64,000 bases of DNA from Batillaria attramentaria (Eukaryota > Mollusca > Gastropoda > Batillariidae), in assembly GCA_018292915.2 (NCBI GenBank), contig JACVVK020000338.1, positions 17,501 through 81,500 of the forward strand. The letters run 5' to 3'. The notes below the pieces were generated by a model. The model did not search any database, was not told the DNA's origin, and saw only the letters and a program-made list of their open reading frames with translations. Shown here in pieces: positions 58,421 through 64,000 of the stretch. The position numbers and the translations under genes are program-made. Position 1 is the first letter of the stretch. Every line of letters starts with the position of its first letter.

Positions 58421-58849
58421 CCCGTCCAGCAGCGGCACCAGGTGCAATCCAGCGGCACAGCCCTCCTCCAGGGGCACTCCAGTGGCAAAGGCCTACCTCC
58501 GGGTGTACACCAGTGGCAAAGGCCCACCTCCAGGGGTATTCCAGTGGCGCAGGCCCCTCCGAATGGATACTCCAGTGGCGAAGGACCACATCCAGGGATA
58601 CCGGCTCCAGTGGCAAAGGCCCACCTCCAGGGGTATTCTATGCCAGTGGCCAATGCCCCTCCCAAAGAATACTCCAGTGGCGAAGGACCACATCCAGGGA
58701 TACCGGCTCCAGTGGCAAAGGCCCACCTCCAGGGGTATTCCAGTGGCCAAGGCCCCTCCCAAGGGTTACTCCAGTGGCGAAGGACCACATCCAGGGATAC
58801 CGGCTCCAGTGGCGTCGCCCATCTCCAGGGCGTGGCCTGTCTCAGACAC
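58421..58849 (-). CDS. Candidate exon made entirely of a GC-rich minisatellite
   Basis: A strong acceptor (ctaattttgtttctcattcag) and strong donor (GACGGG/gtgagt) bound 429 bp, which is exactly the minisatellite. One frame is open throughout (143 codons, phase 2-2) and reads Trp/Gly/Pro-rich peptides such as ATGAGIPGCGPSPLEY. Repeat sub-units differ by lengths not divisible by three, so the peptide repeat drifts between frames, which argues against selection on a protein. If the start exon at 59230-59268 joins it, the frame is 0 and a stop comes after 27 codons. It may be a non-coding exon. Confidence 0.35.
58436..58835. repeat. Minisatellite of 35-40-bp half-units in about 117-bp higher-order units
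   Basis: The motif CCAGTGGCAAAGGCCCACCT alternates with GAAGGACCACATCCAGGGAT; three larger units share this pair. Confidence 0.9.
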
Positions 58850-59229
58850 CTGAATGAGAAACAAAATTAGGGTTACTGACAAGTCAGGAGAGAGGAAGGA
58901 GTATAAGCTTAAACATAGCGACTGAAATTGTTCACCACACCATAGCCCTAATAACTGAAGTCAACGAGTGAGCAATCAACTTGCAAGACTGGCGCCGCTG
59001 GTTGAACTATGAGTGCGGTCGGATCAAAGTTTTTCCTCGGACCACGATCATATGTGTGGGCAAAAGTCGGCACGATTCCCCGGTCACTGATGTCAGTCTT
59101 GACACTGACAATGGCGGTCGGACTCACTGAGTGACATGGCCCGGAGGTGAGCTGGTGGCCGGTTTCGCGACTGGTCCGGCAAAACTTTGGTACTAGTTTA
59201 ATCACTGGAAACACTAAACAAATACTCAC

Positions 59230-59268
59230 CCGACTGAACCCCGTCACTGCACAGACAACACCGTGCAT
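59230..59268 (-). CDS. Candidate first exon of a - strand transcription unit
   Basis: ATG at 59268 opens MHGVVCAVTGFSR and meets a strong donor (AGTCGG/gtgagt) in phase 0. The exon at 58849 has a strong acceptor 380 bp downstream. A palindrome and a CRE-like site lie just upstream. Coding status is unsure. Confidence 0.28.
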
Positions 59269-59283
59269 TAGTCCATTAATCGC

Positions 59284-59308
59284 AACTGATTAGGCCACCT
59301 AATCAGTT
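59284..59308. promoter_or_regulatory. Interrupted palindrome with 11-bp arms
   Basis: AACTGATTAGG and CCTAATCAGTT flank a 3-bp spacer. The arms contain ATTAG/CTAAT homeodomain-type cores. It is 16 bp upstream of the candidate ATG at 59268. Confidence 0.45.
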
Positions 59309-59344
59309 TGGATGGCTGGTACTTCAAACTTGAACATCAAATCA

Positions 59345-60175
59345 GTCGCCACTGACACAACACTGACTGACAACATACCAACTTTTGGACCTCCAGCACT
59401 GACGTCAGTATTGTGCTGCGGACCGGGGACCACCCCAAAAGTGCCTACAGGGGTGGGAGGGTTATTCGATGGAAAATTATAACGTCAAGGTTTGAAACTG
59501 AGTCAGCAGCAGGGAACAGTCAAAAACAGTGAAAATGTTCAACTATTGATCGAAGCGATCATAGTATAACTTGCCAGAGTTTCATTTAGTTTATAGACTG
59601 ATGAGAATAGGTATAACTGGACGAAAATTAAATGGAGCTGAGATATGCACCCCTTTCTGGTTTTGGTATGTCCTCATACGTCACCAGGGCCCGGCTACGA
59701 ACTCAGCACGGTCGTTGGTGAGTTCCGCACGTGATTCACTGACGTGTATTATTGATATGTCACTGACAACACAACATACCAGCTAAAAGCCTTCATCCAC
59801 AATGAGTTCTTTTGAAACGTCAGTATTACGCTGCGGTTCGGGGACCGCTCCAAAACTAAGCACAGGGTTGTTGTAGGGTTGTTTAATGGAAATTATACAG
59901 TCAGTTTTGAAACTGACTCGGAGTCAGCAGCACGGAAAAGTCCAAAACAATGAAAGATTTCAACAATTGATCGAGGCGAGTATAACTTTCATTGAGTCAG
60001 TTTAGACTTATCAGGACAGGTGTAACCGGCCGGGCGGGGCGAAAGTTAAACTGAGGGGCGCTGAGAAATACACCCCTTTCTGATTTGGGTATGTCCTGGT
60101 AGGTCACTGACTAGCGCCCCGGCTATGAACTGAACTCTGGCGGTGAGTGAGTTTTGCACTTGATTCAGTCACGTG
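59345..60175. repeat. Tandem segmental duplication of about 415 bp, two copies
   Basis: 59345-59750 and 59755-60175 align in order: GTCAGTATT..GCTGCGG, GAAACTGA, GTCAGCAGCA, CAATTGATCGA-like, ACACCCCTTTCTG, GTATGTCCT and CACGTG-like ends. The offset is about 414 bp. Copy 1 has a full CRE palindrome TGACGTCA (59400-59407). Confidence 0.82.
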
Positions 60176-60226
60176 TTGTCGTCGCCCCACCGGCAGTGTG
60201 CCGAACTTTTCGATCACCTCGTGCTA

Positions 60227-60992
60227 CAGTATACGCCGGTTATAAGAAACTCGAGGGGGGTGAATTTTTTGGTTTCTTATATCCGAGTTTTCTTATATCT
60301 GAAAGTCGGATATAAGAAAGTATTTTGAAAATTATTTCTTATAACCGAGTTCAGTGAAAAAAAGGTTTAAAACATTTCTTTTTTCTCAGTTCGTGTATGT
60401 TTTGCATTAAATTAAGAAATATTTGGTTTCTCTTAAAGACCTGCACAGAATATATATGTGTAGAGTTAATATACACCAGTGCGCTTGTGTCCTTCAATGT
60501 CAGATGTTTTTGTTTGAACATGAAAATACTGTTTTTGCTTCCCAACTGTAGCGCTGGCGGTCATGTGGTAAGAAAAAACAAAACAAAAAGAAAAAAAAAC
60601 CAACCAACCAACCAACCAACCAACCAACCAACCAACCAACCAACCAACCAATTAACCAACCAACCAAACAAACAAACAAACAAAACAGAACTAAGGGGAG
60701 AGAGAGAGAGAGAGAGAGAATTCCCTTGTATTTATAGGATATATTAAAAGTGCATTATGTATCAACTTTTGATCTATAAAACACTCGTCCCATTAGAGTA
60801 TGATATGCGATGCTTTCCGTGTCTAATTTGGCTGAAAAAAGCTGCAAATTAGCTTTTTTTCTGTTGGGAGGGGGAAGGGGGATGGAGGAAAGATGGACCA
60901 TGTATATTGTCAAAGAAAGGAATTGATCAACAGTTAGTCTAATACTGATAGTTTTATTCTCCTTAACGCGAGCCCTGTAGGCAGAGACAGAC

Positions 60993-61058
<66 letters not shown>

Positions 61059-61531
61059 AGCTCCCAATCAGGCAAAAAAACAAAATAATAATAAAAACAA
61101 CATATAACAATAGAACAACAAAAATGCATCTCGTATTTTTTCTTCTTGCCAACATTCAATTTTGCACGGAACACAATGGTAAAGAACCAATTCAAGAAAA
61201 GAAAATCATGCGCCATCATGTGCCTGTCCTAAGTGACGTCAGACCTGACCTGTTTTCTTAGAATGAGTGAAATTTTCTTGGAAATGTACTTTCGGTTTCT
61301 TACAATGAGTGAAATTTTCTTGGAAATGTACTTTCGGTTTCTTATATCCGAGTTTTTGTATCAAGCGGGACAAGAAATTTGCTTTCCTAAAACCGAGTTT
61401 TCTTATAAGCGAGTTTCTTGTATCCGAGTTTTTGTAATACATAATAAAGAAGAGTTTGGCCGGGGGAAAAAAATTCGTTGGCAATAACCGAGTTTTCTTA
61501 TATCCGAGTTGCTTATATCCGGCGTCCACTG
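60227..61531. mobile_element. Non-autonomous DNA transposon with TA target duplications (Tc1/mariner-pogo type ends)
   Basis: The element begins CAGTATACGCCGG and ends CCGGCGTCCACTG, forming imperfect inverted ends of about 25-30 bp, each flanked by TA (60225-60226, 61532-61533). The 1305-bp interior repeats CTTATATCCGAGTT-like motifs near both ends and holds an (AACC)n run (60598-60665) and a (GA)n run (60997-61054). No transposase is encoded. Assignment to pogo/Tigger rests on CAGT termini and TA duplication only. Confidence 0.8.
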
Positions 61532-61988
61532 TATCACAGAGAGAAACTGTCGTCTGCGTTTTGCACACTGCTATAATCAAGGCAGTGGCCAGTATTTGAC
61601 AAAATACATAGTTAAAGTTGTACATTAGCGCCACAAACATGACTTTAACACTGAAAAAATGTTTACTGAAATCACTCAGTCACACACAAATGAACTGAAG
61701 GCAACTGAGTGCCTGTCACTGTCTGCCGGCGTCTCTTCAGCGGGCTCTCTCTCCCTCTCTCCACTGAAAATGGGTTCCAGACTTCCAGTATGTATGGATG
61801 AATCAAGGTGTATCGTGCATTGGTTCGTTCATACGCTGTTTTAAGCAGAGATTAATTGACAGACGATGGCAGGATTGGGACGACCATATGCAGACCCGGC
61901 TGCCGGCCGGACTGACGTACTATGGCGGGTGTCAGTGACGATGATCTGCATGGTCACAGTAGCGAATCATTTTCACAATTCGGGAGGG

Positions 61989-62290
61989 TGGGTGGGTGGG
62001 TGTTTGGGGGTTTAACGTCCTTTTCCACCACATAGTCACAATTCGGGAGGGTAAGTGCATGGGTGGGTGTTTAGGAGTTTAGCGTTTTTATGTTTTTTTT
62101 TTTTGTTTTTCCACCACGGGGTGATATCAAATTGAGACGAGGCAACGAGAAAGGGGTCATCAAAAATACTGATTTCCCCCCCAGTCAGGACTTCGTCGAA
62201 CTCTCTGACGACCCGCCCGGGACATCATCAGTTGAAAGTCCAACGCCGCGTTCTCCATTCGGCAATCCCGGCTTTCCCGCACTTTAGGGG
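61989..62290 (-). mobile_element. Two SINE fragments, one nested in a short duplication
   Basis: TTTAACGTCCTTTTCCACCA (reverse of the SINE 3' domain) at about 62012-62032 lies between two copies of CACAATTCGGGAGGGT (61975, 62037). A longer diverged copy follows, with TCCACCAC, GGTGATATCAAA, GAGACGAGGCAACGAG and a damaged tRNA-like head to about 62285. Confidence 0.7.
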
Positions 62291-62390
62291 GAAAAGTCTT
62301 ACGGTCGATATTTGGTACTGACTGCACCAGAACCATGATACAGCCAATCATCGTTTTCATATGTGTCCATTGCCAGTCACACACTCACAC

Positions 62391-62669
<279 letters not shown>

Positions 62670-63368
62670 GAGTAAGCTGATGTGGGTGAGCACCCGACTG
62701 AAAATCTTGATACACATATATCATAGTGCCGAAAACTTCGACTTAATCGAAAGGAGATGTCTGCGCACTCAATGACCGTACCGCAGTAATGTGCCTGACA
62801 CAGTAAGTTAGTATTGTCGGTCGTGTGAAAGTTACCAGTAACTGTTCCTGTGCCGTTTGAATTGCTCCCCGGGTACACTGTGCAGGGCGAAAGATACGCT
62901 TGTAATTGGACAAACGGCTCAATGAGCGCCCAGATCGCGCCTTGCCTTCGTGACCGTGTGGAGTGTATTGACACCATTATCCTGACGTTTGCTTTTACCG
63001 CGCTGCCTTAAGGAGCCCTTTTCATCAAACAGTGATCGGTGTGTCTGGAAGTGTGGCCCTTGCTTTCCGACCTGCCTCAGCCGATAAGTGAGAGTCACAA
63101 GCCGGTTAAGTGGAGAAAACAGCAGCGGGCCGTTACAGTTGGCACAGGTAGGGAGGGGACAGGTGGTGCTGTGTGCACAGGGCAGGCTAGAGTTTGCTTC
63201 ATCAAGTGCTGATCCGTGTCACTTACCGCTGTACGGGTGGAGCCCTTCCTAAATGATAATTATCAAGCTTGATTTTCTGGCTGTAATAGCCGCTCCTGCT
63301 GGAAACAAGTTCTTTGACTGCGACAGATCATTCCAAAGTACAACTGAACCGACAAGTTGAATGGTACG

Positions 63369-63383
63369 ATGACTAGCGCCGAG
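63369..63383 (+). CDS. Candidate first coding exon of a gene running off the right edge
   Basis: ATG at 63369 encodes MTSAE and meets a strong donor (GCCGAG/gtgagt) in phase 0. A short upstream ATG (63361) overlaps it and ends at once in TAG. No following exon is visible in the last 600 bp. Confidence 0.25.
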
Positions 63384-63639
63384 GTGAGTACTGACGCCGA
63401 CTGCCTGTCTGTCTGTCTCCCCCCCCCCCTCTCTCTCTCTCTCTCAGAGTCTGTATTAACATTTGCTTGAGGCTCCTGTAAGTTTTATCGGAGTTTCAGA
63501 AAGTCTGTATTCTCACGTCGAGTCATGCTTGAAGCCTTTAGCTTGCTTTTCTGTCACCGTTATAAGTTTCATGCTGACGCTAGTTCACTGCTATGTAGAC
63601 ATGAAAAATAAATGCGCTTCATTGTAACTTAAAACCGGT

Positions 63640-63830
63640 GTAGCATCCGGTCCGGTCCCCCCTCTGAAGCAGTCCCCCGGGGGACCAATTCGTGGCAAAA
63701 ACTGCTCTATAATGGTCCCCCCCTTAGACATCCAGCCTCGTTTTCGACTGGTCCCCCTGGGCGATTTTGGTCCCCCCTCGCATCCAAAATAGGCCCCCTC
63801 TCGAACTGGTCCCCCTCTTTTCTAACCAAT
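63640..63830. repeat. GGTCCCCC-rich block
   Basis: GGTCCCCC or a close form occurs at least six times in about 150 bp, once as the palindromic CAGTCCCCCGGGGGACC. Could be the internal repeats of a DNA transposon cut by the window end, but no second end is seen. Confidence 0.5.
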
Positions 63831-64000
63831 GTAGAGCTATGTCAGTATTTATTTTTAACTTTATTGTTACAAAACTTTATTGTCCCCAAAAGCACAGGGC
63901 CATAGGAACATTTTTTTTCTTTTTTTTCCGATTTATGTGCTTGTTGTTATTTTTGTGTGTGTGAGATATATTTGTTTGGTTGTGTTCTTGTTTCTTTCAG

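Overview
This is eukaryotic DNA: spliced genes with GT/AG introns, TATA and AATAAA signals, very dense (CA)n/(GT)n, (GA)n and (CGCA)n microsatellites, many minisatellites, tRNA-derived SINEs and a TA-flanked inverted-repeat element. The two best gene models encode secreted low-complexity proteins, one with three chitin-binding domains. Together with the SINE-rich, microsatellite-rich texture this suggests a marine mollusc, possibly a gastropod. The species cannot be fixed from sequence alone.

Region 1 (1-14150) is the informative part. On the + strand, five exons between 34 and 3784 give a phase-consistent secreted protein of about 570 residues ending in a Gly/Gln/Asn/Arg decapeptide repeat. 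On the - strand, eight exons between 14081 and 6880 join without a frame break into a 659-residue secreted protein. It has a signal peptide, three six-cysteine peritrophin-A/CBM14 domains (two of them His-rich), a Gly-rich stretch with LQGNA/G pentapeptides, a Pro/Asn/Gln-rich stretch and a Trp-containing Pro/Gln-rich tail. The genes are tail to tail with about 3 kb between their coding ends. Both look like shell-matrix or other chitin-associated extracellular proteins. That role is an inference from architecture.

Region 2 (14-46 kb) is mostly non-coding: SINE copies, microsatellites, A/C-rich tracts and a 14 x 25-bp array at 34122-34471. Scattered through it are short open segments bounded by good splice signals. 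Two pairs join in phase on the - strand (41412/40930 and 33785/32144). These are candidate exons of unidentified genes. Taken singly they are weak evidence, because open stretches of 50-80 codons are common by chance.

Region 3 (45.7-60.2 kb) is a landscape of tandem repeats: a C-rich array (45.7-46.5 kb), a diverged array with palindromic AGGTCA-type motifs (48.4-49.4 kb), six 32-bp units (51.2-51.4 kb), a higher-order array (53.1-54.6 kb), an inverted dispersed pair (51.7/56.0 kb) and a minisatellite (58.4-58.85 kb) that sits exactly inside a candidate exon. A - strand transcription unit may begin near 59.3 kb.

Region 4 (60.2-64 kb) holds a 1305-bp non-autonomous element with TA duplications, compound microsatellites, SINE fragments, and a GGTCCCCC-rich block near the right end. 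No intact tRNA, rRNA, CRISPR array or complete transposase or reverse transcriptase gene was seen.
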